Below are positions 14,407 to 25,884 of a DNA stretch of 64,000 nucleotides, piece by piece. Every line of letters begins with the position of its first letter. Positions within the stretch are counted from its first letter, which is position 1. The stretch is from Verpa conica (lineage: Eukaryota; Ascomycota; Pezizomycetes; Pezizales; Morchellaceae), in assembly GCA_033030425.1 (NCBI GenBank), contig JAUFSD010000002.1, positions 1,054,001-1,118,000 on the forward strand. Reading direction: 5' to 3'. Below the pieces are notes generated by a model. The model was not told the DNA's origin. It did no database searches and saw only the letters and a list, made by a program, of their open reading frames with translations. The translations under genes were made by a program, and so were the position numbers.

Positions 14407-16173
14407 ATGCCAGGCACAGGCAGCGGGTCACGAAGAAGTCATACCAAGTCGCGGAAAGGCTGCAGAACATGCAAGAGAAGGCATATACGATGCGATGAGA
14501 ACTTTCCTCAATGGTATGTAACGACGGGGAGTTCAAATCAAAGAACCCTGTTACGAGTTACTCGTTAAACCTGTCAAGATTTCTTCTAGCTTAGACTGAT
14601 AACTAACTGCTTGTAATGTCTCTTCTTGTGTTTCTAAAGCCGCAACTGTACGAAACATAACGTTCGGTGTGATTATATGGATGCGCCAGTTGAGGGAGAG
14701 AACGTTCAGATACCTGGAAGTCCTGATCTCAACATCTCTTCTCAGGACCAGCAAGAACTCGACAACTGGACTATCAAGGGAGAGTGGCCATTTCCTAGCC
14801 TCGGCCTGAGCAACGAGCCTTCACCTTCAAACTACTCTCAAGTAGATCGCCGATTAATACATCATATCTCATCGGTTGCGGTTCGGATGCAAGACTCTAA
14901 GCCAGAGAAGGACAAACTATGGACGAAGCGAGTACCAATGTGTGTTCCAAGCCCCTCTGATTGCTCTTGGTAGTACTCTGAATATAAAAAAATACTTACA
15001 CGCCGTCTGAGAGGTTTCTAAGGATTGCCACGAGTAGTGACTTTGTCATGCACTCGCTGCTGGCGCTGTCAGCGTCGCACCTTTCCTGGCTGACAACATG
15101 CTCAGCTACGATGCACCTTGCCTACCAGCATCGGGGTTTAGCTCTTAAAGGGCTACAGGAAGCTATCGGAAGGTTCTGTAAAGAGAATTCAGATGCCGTG
15201 CTTGCGGCGTCTATTCTGCTTTCATGGCAAGCTACTGATTGGTGAGTGCCTCCTAATCTCGGACCTTGGCGGCCAGGTGACTGAGATATGTTTCAGGCGT
15301 ATGTGGGCCAGCCTGATGCAAGGAACGTCTACGGTTATAGATGCGATGCAGGAATGGAAAGGCGAAAGTGAGCTCAGCGACTTCATGGAAGAGAAACAGA
15401 TATTCTGCAGGACGCCTTTCCAGCCGCAAATCGTGAATCCGGAACGCGACAAACAGGTATTGAACCACATATATGATTCCTTAAAACGGCTGAAATCTTT
15501 CGTCAATGGGAAGGTCGATGAGGAAAAAGGGCTAAGTGACCTTATCAATTTCGTCCAAAACCTCCAAGATTACATACCCATTCAGTCACCAGAGGATCAA
15601 TTCGAGCACATATATCCGCTACGTGCATGGCTTTTTTTCCTTCCTATAGATTTTGGTAAGCGCGTCGAACGGGATCCCAGTGTCATGATCCTCCTTGCAT
15701 ATTTTTATGGCGTTGCTCTTGCTGTTGAGCCTTTATTCCCCGCTGTTGGCGCAGCTTACTTTGGTACAATGTCGATCGGCCCTATCGAAGAGATTTACAA
15801 GACATTATTAAGACGCAATGCGGAACGAACCGAAAGCGAAAACCTGGAATGGCCAATCAGCCTAATGGATTTCCCACTAGAAATGGTGCATGAATTCAAG
15901 GAGCGGATGGGGTGGCGGACAATGGAGGAAGTTAATTCTCCAGTTGGGTCGGAACATGCGGAAGGAATGATGGATTACGAACACGACTTTAGTAACCAGG
16001 TACCCATGATTAAAACCGAACACGGTATCAAGTTACTGCACACACCCATGTGTACACCCACAAATGGGTTCGATGTCAATTCTTTTTCGAATTTTGCAGT
16101 GTCGCCGAACATCACGCACCTACCGAACACGCCTACATCACCAGAACATCTTCGTGGGCATTGGAGTATTTAG
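14407..16173 (+). CDS. Zn2Cys6 fungal transcription factor
   Basis: This is a DNA-binding regulator of the fungal binuclear zinc cluster type, acting in the nucleus; its target is unknown. Exons read as 14407-14513, 14640-14939, 15014-15241 and 15297-16173, about 503 residues. The cluster near the N-terminus has six cysteines at residues 19, 22, 29, 36, 39 and 46 (C-x2-C-x6-C-x6-C-x2-C-x6-C), preceded by a basic stretch. The first intron splits codon 36, a zinc ligand, so correct splicing is needed to make the finger. Downstream, FLRIATSSDFVMHSLLALSA and following residues resemble the middle region of Upc2-like or Fungal_trans_2 proteins. The C-terminal third is acidic and rich in Pro, Ser and Thr, which fits an activation region. 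The Upc2-like grouping is an inference from the finger and the middle domain. No neighbouring gene suggests a pathway. Confidence 0.9.
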
Positions 16174-17535
16174 ATCGTGTGGTAAAATATAAAATCACTT
16201 GGGTTTACGATAGCGGTTCATAAGGATTAATAGAGGGGGCAGAGGTTAGAATGGGTTAGAATTCGTCGTCGTTTTTAAGACGTTTAAGGTAATATGTGTT
16301 GGTATTTTTATTTTTTATTTATTTGGCTCATGTATATAAATCATGAGCCAAGTATCGGTGCAGCGCGCCGTCATGCGGTGAGAATAGGTGTTTGGTTTCT
16401 GGGCTTAAAAGGTTGATCTATTTTGGTTCCTTTGTTACTATTTCCCGTTCGCTAAATGTCTATCTTTAATTTCCTAGAGTTACTATCATTACAATTGGTT
16501 AGCTCAATCTTTTCTCGTCAAAACTTGCATGTTAGTAGCTTTGATATTAACGTTTCCTTCAAGCCGCTTCGAGTCAAGTTGCCAAATCTATGGATATATA
16601 TGTTGGTGCATGGTAGGATGTGCCGGAATATGTTTAGTGATCACCTCCCGGATGGATGTTTCTCCATGAAGCTATGGTATAATTTAATGTTTAAAGCTCT
16701 AGCTTACGGTCGAACTTTGAAGAACTTGCCTGAAGTATACGTACTCAGCTTCAAAATTACTATGACTGCGCTGCATACAGTACTAGCGTAGAGGGGTTAA
16801 AGTTAGAACGGCTAGGGCATCAGTGGGGGTTTACACCTTAACTACTGTGGCTGAGCACCTTGGACATTTGGACCTCATCTCCTGGGGGGCCATAATACTC
16901 CTATATTACCGACTGTGTACTCCTGAGGTACCGGCTTGCTATTCTAGGAGAAAATTGCCTATAAACATGGGGAATTAAGGCTACCAATAGAATATTACAT
17001 GGGTGAATAGTATAGAGCATACATCCGGAGGAGGAATATCTGAAATTATTTAGTCTGTTTTGGTCTTGGAAATCCCTGTTATATGTATGTACTATCGTAC
17101 GTATGTAAGATTGCGCACTGGTATTCGGCATCTCATTCGGCTCAGGGGCCTAGATAACCATGCTGAATGTGTTCTTGACAAGTGTTTCGACCCCACAGTA
17201 TCTTGTCCCCAAAACGACTGGAGAGTAGGGCTGAAGTTCTAAGTTAAATGGGGATTGCAGGGTCGTTTGGTCTGCGCGTCCCGGAGTCCGGAGATGTCAA
17301 TGTTTCAGGCCCAATGATGTAACGTTCCAAACAGAACCAGCTGACAAAGCGGACAGAGCCTCTGCGCCTCCAGGGTGCGCTAGTGGTGTGTTTATTCGAA
17401 CCTCTTACAGTCCGTCGTCTTCCATCAGCATCATCAACCCCCCCCCCCCACCTTGACAACGGCACCGGTCCCCGCTCCGCACCTTGCTGAACCAGTTGAA
17501 TACTAGCAAGCGCATAATACTGCTTGTAGCCCATC
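16174..17535. other. Intergenic region between the regulator and UCH37
   Basis: This holds the probable 3' UTR of the zinc-cluster gene, a hairpin at 16323-16351, and then the promoter side of the deubiquitinase gene. A 111-codon open frame at 16456-16791 has no recognisable features and I take it as chance. A C-homopolymer lies near 17441-17450. Confidence 0.5.
16323..16351 (+). terminator. Hairpin downstream of the Zn2Cys6 gene
   Basis: Ten-base arms (ttggctcatg and catgagccaa) pair perfectly around a 9-nt AT-rich loop, about 150 bases after the stop codon. It could fold in the 3' UTR. A role in 3' end formation is only a guess. Confidence 0.35.
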
Positions 17536-18724
17536 ATGTCTGGGGGCTGGAATACCATTGAATCGGATGCTGCAAGTCCTCACTATGCCAGTTACTGATT
17601 ACCTCTTTGTCTTGTTTGTACGACTAACAGGCCCACTTCATCTAGGGTGTATTCACCTACCTTGTCGAGAATCTCGGTGTCCAGAATGTGCAATTTGAGG
17701 AGATGATAGCTCTTGATTCAGATTACCTTAAACAGCAAACGTGTGTAGCTATTACCATATCTTGTTGATCTTTCGCTAAAATAAAGTATGTATATTTAGT
17801 CCTGTATACGGCGTAATCTTCCTTTTTAAGTATCTGGTTGGACAGAAGAAAACAGATGAAGCTGTTGATGGGCAGTACGACTTTGAGGCCTCTGAAAATA
17901 TCTTTTTTGCGAATCAGACGATCCAAAACGCATGCGCTACACAAGCTATTCTGTCCGTTCTATTGAACAGGGGGGATCTTCAAATTGGAAATTCGCTGAG
18001 AGAGTTTCGAGACTTCACACAAGCTTTTCCTGCAGAGGTATTGTACTCTAATTTCCATTTAGAATATTCATAAATATAACTTTTTTTTTACAGCTACGTG
18101 GGGAAGCTCTATCAAACTCAGGTAAGTCTAGATTACCATACCTATCTCTAATTTCTCACGCCTATAACTAGTTTTGAATTAGAATTAATCCGTGATGTTC
18201 ATAACTCCTTTGCCCGCTCGAGCCCTTTTATTGATGAGGGCACACGTGCCGCGACCGAAGACGATGATGTTTACCATTTTATTGCGTATACACCCGTTAA
18301 TGGTATTTTATATGAACTCGACGGACTACAGCCATCCCCGATTTCACACGGACCTTGCAACGATTCTGAGTTCTGCGACAAGATCATCCCTGTCCTGCAG
18401 CGTAGAATTGATAGATACCCCGATACAGAGATACGGTTCAACCTACTTGCTATGGTACAAGATCCAAGGATTAAAGCCGCAGAGATCGGGGATATAGAAA
18501 CAGTAACAAGGGAGGATGATAAGCGGAAATTGTGGACGTGGGAAAACGAGCTTAGGAGGCACAACTTTGTTGGCTTTGCTCATGAGGTCTTGAAAAATGT
18601 TGTTGCTTCGAAGCTGAAGGAAGGAAAGTACGACGAATGGTTGGGTGGTGCTAAGCAAAAGGCTAAACAGCGGATGGAAGAGCGTATTAAGAAAGGGAAA
18701 AAAGGGGGGGAGATTGATGAATAG
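17536..18724 (+). CDS. UCH37/UCHL5-type ubiquitin C-terminal hydrolase
   Basis: This is a cysteine deubiquitinase that in other organisms trims ubiquitin at the 26S proteasome (S. pombe Uch2, human UCHL5). Exons read as 17536-17571, 17646-17740, 17800-18037, 18094-18121 and 18183-18724, about 312 residues. The first intron begins with GC (gcaagt) and not GT. The catalytic set is complete: oxyanion Gln83, nucleophile Cys89 in NACATQ, His164 in DVYHF and Asp179 in ELDG; the His and Asp numbers equal those of human UCHL5. The C-terminal part carries the ULD segment (HNFVGFAHEVLKNV) and a Lys/Glu-rich tail, as expected for the proteasome-binding form. The ATG at 17536 gives the typical start MSGGWNTIESDAGVFTYL. 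Another proteasome gene, RPN2, lies 14 kb away but is not linked in transcription. Confidence 0.95.
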
Positions 18725-18937
18725 ATCTACATAACTATAGTTCTGGGGGTAGTCTATATGTACCACGAAGTAATTATTATACGCTACAACTAGTGCTGTA
18801 TCATCTACCACGAGATGAAACTCCACCTTAGCGTAATTCTCAAGGTTTGAGATCGTACTTTACACTTCAGCCCTACATGTTTTACAAGCTTGCTTGGTTT
18901 TTACCATACTGCAGGCTATTTAAAAGGTCTAGGACTG

Positions 18938-19196
18938 TACTCGTAGTCTTCAACCGTTTCCGGAGTACGGTAACAGGGAGCGCCATGTCTTGCCTACTGT
19001 CACATTGTATCTTCAAGGTGTAATGCACCTCATGGGTGTTTTGCCTCAAATTTAAGGCCAGTCATTCGCTGAACTTTGTGCTGCCGAGGAATAGGTACCT
19101 GAGTTGGCCAACGGCACAGGCTTGCAAAAGTGACCTCGTAGGAAAAACATGGGCTCCCAGTTACCGTATTCCGGAAACGCTTGAAGACTACGAGTA
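18938..19196. mobile_element. MITE-like element with 44-bp terminal inverted repeats
   Basis: The left end (18938-18981, tactcgtagtcttcaaccgt...) and right end (19153-19196) are inverted copies of each other over 44 bases with 3 mismatches. The element is 259 bp long with no coding capacity that I recognise. The outermost bases on both sides are TA, so the true element may be 18940-19194 flanked by a TA target duplication, as for Tc1/mariner-type miniature elements. It lies about 210 bp after the UCH37 stop codon. Mobility and family are inferred from structure alone. Confidence 0.65.
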
Positions 19197-22100
19197 GGTA
19201 AAACGCCGCACATGTACAGTAGCTTGGATGAGAAAGTCAATGGACGATCTTCTGCAAGGCCTAATGCTCTGAAACAGTATTCTGATGCGAGCTGATTGCA
19301 GGAAGGAATCATCCGCCCATCCGCCTGCACCTGCATCTGCGCGTAAGAAGTGTATGTTCTTTTTTTATAGTGTAAGTAGAGCTGAATCTTTGAGAGCCTG
19401 TGGAGACCCACGCATTAAATGGCCGCATGAGAGACAAAAGATGTATGTTTTAGTAAGAATGGGCGATGCATGCTTTTAGCCTTGCAACACAGCACCCAAG
19501 AGAAGCCGGAATACTAGTGGGGCTACTTTCTTACCGAATCATTCGCCCGAGGTTACTTTTGTTGATAACACGGTTAGAACCTCAACATTTTTTGTGGAGA
19601 CTTTACTGGGGTGATGGGAAACTATAGTATCTCAACTCTCTTTTTCTTTTTGTAGTCAGTATAATCCGTGTCTTATTTTATGGCTACCGGGTATCTCCTT
19701 TTCTAGCTCTGATGCTATGAAGAACGTGAAGGGATTTTTGTCATATATCGTCTCCCTATATATCCTAGACAGGGAAAGAAAATTGTCATAATATATCACT
19801 CGTTGTTACTCTGGCCAAGGCAAATCATCTACGCTAAGTGAAAATTATAACAGACTATCATTCGCCACACGGCTGAGAAGCTATATATATGTTACTAAAC
19901 TAGACTAATCAGCAGCTAGTCTAGCTCCATTTTAATTTTATTTTAGGAAAGTCTAACATTGTCTGCCTCGTTATTTCAAGGTTAGTGCATAAAGTTTCAA
20001 ATATCTTACTCTACGTGTAACCCCGAACAAGCTGAATTAGTATTGGGGACTAGATCGTTTTGAGTTTTATAAACTTCAAACATGCCTATCTTATACTAGT
20101 GTTCTCCATAACAGTTCTGTTGTATAGGATCTATTACTACTAAAAGAAGTGTATTCTTAAGGTTACACATACCAGATCTCGGTGAAACAGTCTATATTGT
20201 ATCGACTCGTAAAATATAGTCTGACGTTAGCATCTTTCTATAGCCGATCTAGTGATGGTGATCATTCTTCTCTTATAAACATTGGACTGCTATATTATTT
20301 CATAGGGTCTCTAATTTCTAGGGTAAGGTTGCCCCTGACCAACGTGTATATGTAGTCTCCAGAACGAGGTTATTATAGAAGCTAGCTCCATTCACACATT
20401 TCTTGTACCCCCCCCCCAAAAAAAAACCCCCAAATTGAGACAAGATAGTATTGTAGGGAAAGGCGGTGCGTATTCTATGTAATTACTAGAGCGAATCATA
20501 TCCTCGTTTATCCGTTGTAATCAATTTTTACCGACTCGTTTGGTTCTACTCGTAGACGAATTCTGTTTCTGCAAAGTATGTACACTTGCGATGTAGTCGC
20601 TAGAAATATGCTTAGCTAACTATGTTCTCTATGGCTGCGCTACATCATTCATATGTATTAGGGTGTATGCAAGAGTGATCTGAAATCGACACCGATAAGC
20701 TTAAAAATTGCGTGTACTATATTATGGAGCTAGAAGTATCCTAGCATTTGTGTTGGAGGGGTTACTAAAAAACACTAAATGGCTAAAATATTACCTTCCC
20801 TTTTACGCTCTTACAATAGAAATGAGGACTAAGGCCTCAATATTATTTGTTCATTAGAACCCGCTTAATCCTAACCATTTAGCCGAGTCTCGCTCTCTCT
20901 AGTCCCTAAGATAGATATATAGTTTACCGAGTTTATCTAGTATTTAAGGATCATGTGAGCCCTAAGCGGTCACAGCGAGCCGTACGTTTCCAGATCCATT
21001 TTTCCACCTCAATATTTGATAGGTAGGCTTTAGCCCTAGTCTATTGCCGGAAATTTCTAGAAAATATAATAGTAGTAATAGAGAGGTGCGAAATTTCCAA
21101 TTAACAAACGAGAGCAATAGAACTTTCCCACATCACCACCGTCGTTAGTCCACCATAGTAGCTGGCCTAAGTATAGCCATTCACCCCGGGGAAATCCCGT
21201 TTTCTTTGGTGAGCAGGGTCAAAAATGGTATTTCTGTTTCTTTGTACTTAAATAGATGTCTATATATACTTGCTTCATATAGTATCACTCGGTGCAGTAC
21301 TCAGTACTCGTATAAACCACCATCTTCGTTAGGTTTAGCGCGGATATTGAAATTGTATATCGGTTGCCCCGCTGGTGGACTCGGCTAGACCCTAACAGAT
21401 AATATGAATGATTAAGCCTTTAGGGTTATTTAGTCATATAAAGAGATATATATGAAAGCACTCGATATAATTCCCCCTCCCCTAAGAGGTATACTACATA
21501 TAGGTAGTATGCTTTGCCTCTAATTTTAAATTCAACAAATAAGTTTGCTTATTCATTTTATTCCTTTCCTTTCCTATATTTACTAATATTAAACTTCTCG
21601 CACCCTTTCCCCTATGCTTCGCTTATTAATTATGCTTGGACCTCTTAGTAATTATGTAAAAGTTATTTTGTGTTTTAGATGCTCTAGATAGTTAATAGGT
21701 GTTCAGGTAAGCAGCATTAATTTTTAAGTATTTATTCTATCAACATCGCGCTCTAGGCAGCTACCATACCTTATATGTATATACACCTTTTTTGCAGTCC
21801 CTAAGCCTATTATCATTGCTACCAGGTGACTTTAGGTCTACCTATGTATCGCCGAAATTTGCGATTGGCTAGTTCTCTATATGTAGTTGTACATGAATTA
21901 TTGGCCTTATTACATGGGGCATAAAAAATCACTCGTGTATATTAGAGATTTCCTTTTTATATGAGTGAGAGTAGATCGATGATGAGTTCGAAATTCCGCC
22001 TTGGATTATATTTCTGGATAGCTGAATCCACAGGAAGGTCTCTAGAATAGGCGAAGATAATTTGATGACAGTCAATTAATTATGTAAAGAGCTATCCAGT

Positions 22101-22446
22101 ACAGTAGGTGCTTTTCTGACATATATATTTCAATAAAGGATAACAAATATTTTGGTGAGCTCCTTAGCCAGACCGCAGATATAAACTACCGTAGAGTTTG
22201 TGCCTATTTATATACCCTAACTATTAGTTTCTAGTGAGGATATAGAGGCCTTTGTAATGAGATATATCGATATATATACATATACGAAGCCGTGGTACTT
22301 CACTCTGCTCCCTCATATTGATATAAACTAAACCATCACCCTTTTTATTTACTAATTAACAAATATTACTAGAGAAACGAGTGGTTTTACTTTTGAAACT
22401 TATCTAAGATGGCACTACTTATTCTCCTTGAGTTTGTGGTAAAAAA

Positions 22447-22488
22447 AAGGCTATGGATGACCTCTCAGGGTCATTTCCCCATAGCCTT
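22447..22488. repeat. Nested hairpin beside the tRNA-Ser gene
   Basis: Two nested inverted repeats sit together: an outer 10-bp pair (aaggctatgg at 22447-22456 with ccatagcctt at 22479-22488) and an inner 6-bp pair (atgacc at 22457-22462 with ggtcat at 22469-22474). A 6-nt loop and a 4-nt bulge separate them. On the minus strand it lies downstream of the tRNA and is followed by a run of eight or more T. It could be an RNA hairpin or the remains of a small inverted-repeat element. Confidence 0.45.
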
Positions 22489-22537
22489 AACCAAGAAGAG
22501 AAAGGACAAAAGTGAAAAAGATGATTTCATCATAGAA

Positions 22538-22632
22538 CGACAACGACAGGATTTGAACCTATGCGGGCGAACCCAACAGATACCACGAATTTTGATTCGA
22601 GTCTGTCGCCTTAACCACTCGGCCACGTTGTC
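22538..22632 (-). tRNA. tRNA-Ser (anticodon CGA) with intron
   Basis: The minus strand folds as a class II tRNA. The acceptor arms GACAACG and CGTTGTC pair fully, with discriminator G. The D-arm region is GTGGCCGAGTGGTTAAGGCG, there is a long variable arm, and the T loop reads TTCAAAT. The anticodon stem ACAGA/TCTGT encloses CTCGAA, giving anticodon CGA at 22597-22599. A 14-nt intron follows position 37 at 22582-22595. Yeast tRNA-Ser(CGA) also carries an intron at this position and has a closely similar sequence. A T5 run on the minus strand at 22515-22519 is a good RNA polymerase III terminator. The gene stands alone in an AT-rich block. Confidence 0.93.
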
Positions 22633-25600
22633 TGTGACTTCATCTTAGAAAAAACAACACAGGGGATTATATTTAAATCCGTGTAAAAGTATTAAATACA
22701 AAAATAATCTAAAGACCTATCACTGTTGAGGTGCCCGGATATAGGTAAGCTGAGGTGGTTTTTAGATCCTTAGATACTCTTAAAGTTTCTTGTTGGTAAG
22801 CTAAGAAGTTATCCTTTGTGAGAGCGGCCTGGGTTGTATACAGAGCTATTGCTGATAATGCATGTAGCTAATGAGGTACATGTTAGCAAGTTAAAAATTT
22901 ATATATGCCTATAGTTAGGTTTTTTATCATAATATCTATAATTCAACACGATCTCTTTGCGTTCTAAATTTATTATGTCCTTTGACCACTTAAAGGATTT
23001 TGACTCAACTTGGGTCATGGTAAATCACTCGAATTTACTTGAAACTAATGGGGCTGTTGTATGAATGAATTAATCATAAGTACATGGAAATATGGGCCTG
23101 TTCTATAGATATCTAAATTAGGACTAAAAAATTGAAGATTTGTTATTATATAAATCTAAGCCTATAATTGCAACCCCCGCGGGTGTCTAGGAGTGGTAGG
23201 TGGTGACTAGCTAAGTCCACCCATATTTATCAATATACATGTACATAAGGATCTGTGATTGGAAAAAGAAAAGTATTCATAAATTATTTTGTTATCAGTC
23301 CTGTTTGTTATATAATAAAGTTCTTACTATCTTTAACCCAGTTTCCTGGTTGTGCTAGGGCATGCCATCTCCTACAGGATTGTATTGACGAGTGTGGATC
23401 CCCCTCGGGCCTCGGCCTGACCTAGTTAGTATGTAGTAAAGCATTTCTCCGAATCAAGATTCCATCTCCTTCAAGGTGTAGTTAAAGTATGTGCCTCATG
23501 ATATGAAGGTTATTGTGCAAGCATATTTATCGGCTGGGGCCGATCTTGATTACAAGGCACATGAACAAATGCTGATAGGACGACTCATGCGTGGAAATTA
23601 CCGAATCTATGACCTGATTTTCCACGTGAGTTGCGTGCCATGCATCTCCTGCTCGTAAGATCTCCTTTATACCGTAGAGGCTTGGCTAAGGGAATGTAAA
23701 AGAGGTGAAGCAACAGTGGCTAGCTAGTAATTGATTTCTTTAAAACAGATAAATTCATTGGTCTCCGTTCATTATTTCTGATCATATCACATTGGAATTA
23801 ACACTTTATGTGGTACACCTTCTTTATCAGCGCTTTGGGCTGATCTCTAGCTTTTACTTCGGGTTTCTAAAATACCTAGAAGGATCTATAAGATCTATTT
23901 TATGTCGGAGGTCGGTCAAAAAGGCGAACTTTTAGGGCAATAGGCAGTGCTATTTAAAACCTTCACAGCAACAAGGGTTTCCTCTCAATGAGGCAAGAGC
24001 TTTGGGCTAGGGTTACAACGTGCAGCTTACGGCTCGAGTGGCTGCATTTATTTTAAGGCTTAATCTGGCAAAGTCCCTCACCTTCTGAAGTAAACAAGAG
24101 GACAGCTCATTGAAAAAGATTTATGAGGACAGCATCAAATGATTCTGGTTTTTCTACGAAGTGGCGGAGGGGAATTAGTACCAGCTTATGCTCCAAAGTT
24201 CTTACATGTAGTACTACGTCGGGCCCCACAAGTTGCTTAGTGTAGCCAACAGTAACTTTATATGACGCCATCAGAAAGACGATAAGAAATTTCCTTGACC
24301 GATATAACACAGTTCAGAGCTATCCTGTATTTGTTATGTCGGCAATGGACTATATCACCTAAGAAGTTCTATCTTATTATCTTCTCACTACATGTTTCCC
24401 GACGAGCTGGTTGGGGGCAACCCCATTTATAAAGCAAAAGATCAACAAGTGGATGTTGCCTTGATGTTCCAACAAAAGTGTAAAGAGCCCCGATAGCTCC
24501 GACCTCCTTGTTATTTGATTAGTTGCAGCTTTTGCAGGCTTTGCTAGTCACCACTGGGGAGATAGGACATGCATTCGTGCGGGGGCGGAACTGAATCCGG
24601 GCTAACCCCGTGAGGGGAAATTTATATGTAGGTAGTTCTGAAAAACATCTAAGTCGAATAACTTCAGAATCGTGAACAAATGTCTGGTGTTCTGGTGGGG
24701 AAATAGACGGCCATGGCTTTAGCCGCGTAGATAGGATAAGCTTTCGCCAAGAGGCTTGTCCTTTGCTGAGCAAAGCTTGTCTTCTACCACATCGCGCTAC
24801 TAGCGCTAATCACACGCCAGTGGGTCTAAGTCTTTTCATCAGTGCCTAGATACTTGGGGTATATGAATTTTTGAACCATACTCCTTAGGCTTGTCTGTGA
24901 TGAGAGAGTTCCTCTTTGTGGCCTGTGAGTAAAGGGATACACGGCGCGGACAGGGGCAGACGCTTCTAGGGTGATGATTATGAATCATGCTCAAATTAGG
25001 CTAACTAGCCAAGAACAATGTTCCCCTCAAGCCGAAAACGCGTAATACTGGAACACTGTGTACCAATTACCCCCGCATAAAATACTGGAATAAGAAACCT
25101 AGCAGAGTAGAAGTGGGGAAAATGTACGCGTATGTTGTGAATTGACTTATATAAGCTTACTATTGCTTTTCAGGGTATTAGTGACTGTATGCTTTTCACT
25201 GCATACAGACCTGTACCGTCAGGTAAGCCGATATATTACTCCCCACACTAAATAACATTGCCTTTTCGAGCCAAACATCAATATATCTCTTCAACACTGC
25301 TTCTCGAATACTTGCCGAGGCACATCAAAATATTGAGGCGGGTTGTTTACCGACTGTGGGATTACATCCGCCTAGATATCTTAGGGCCAGTTGGTATAAC
25401 TTAGAAATACTTAAGGCACGGTTAATAGTCATTTCTGGTTTTCAACCTTAGAAAAACTCCTGGAGAACCGTAGGGTAGCTTGGTAGCAGTCTATTGGTTC
25501 ACTAATACCCAAGCTTCAATGCTGTACGGCAACAATTTCCGGATCTAGTCATCAGTAATCAAGAGTCCAGGCTAAGAAAGGTTACTGAATTAGGAAGCTA

Positions 25601-25884
25601 TGACTACGTCCTATAATAAGCCGCAACTTATGATAAGCGAACGCTGTGCCGAAGCTCCGGTTTCTGGGGAATTCTTTGGGGGTCATTTTTATTTTGGTAG
25701 GTTTTGTATATAGCAGCCAGTCACATATCTAGGTAATGCATATATACTATGTTACTGTGTGCACAATAGATTCAAAGTACATGTATATATATACATAAAA
25801 GGAATTCCAGGTGTAAAACAAGATACTTAATAATATAATTGACAAGCTTAGGCCACCATAAATAAAAAGAACTAAGAAATAAAT

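Larger units (their letters stand above)
18725..25884. other. AT-rich, gene-poor block with repeats and one tRNA gene
   Basis: Apart from the inverted-repeat element at 18938-19196 and the tRNA-Ser at 22538-22632, I see no supportable gene. From about 19.5 kb the sequence is visibly richer in A, T and TA dinucleotides than the genic parts, with frequent stops in all frames. This fits old, mutated repetitive DNA. Poly-C followed by poly-A lies near 20408-20425. No intact transposase or reverse transcriptase reading frame is present. Confidence 0.45.

Noticed and set aside
18938..19411. 119-codon minus-strand frame over the MITE-like element
   Set aside because: It reads through the inverted-repeat arm and has no protein features; the repeat structure explains the sequence better.
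22409..22648. 79-codon open frame on the plus strand
   Set aside because: It is antisense to the tRNA-Ser gene and crosses the hairpin; not a protein gene.
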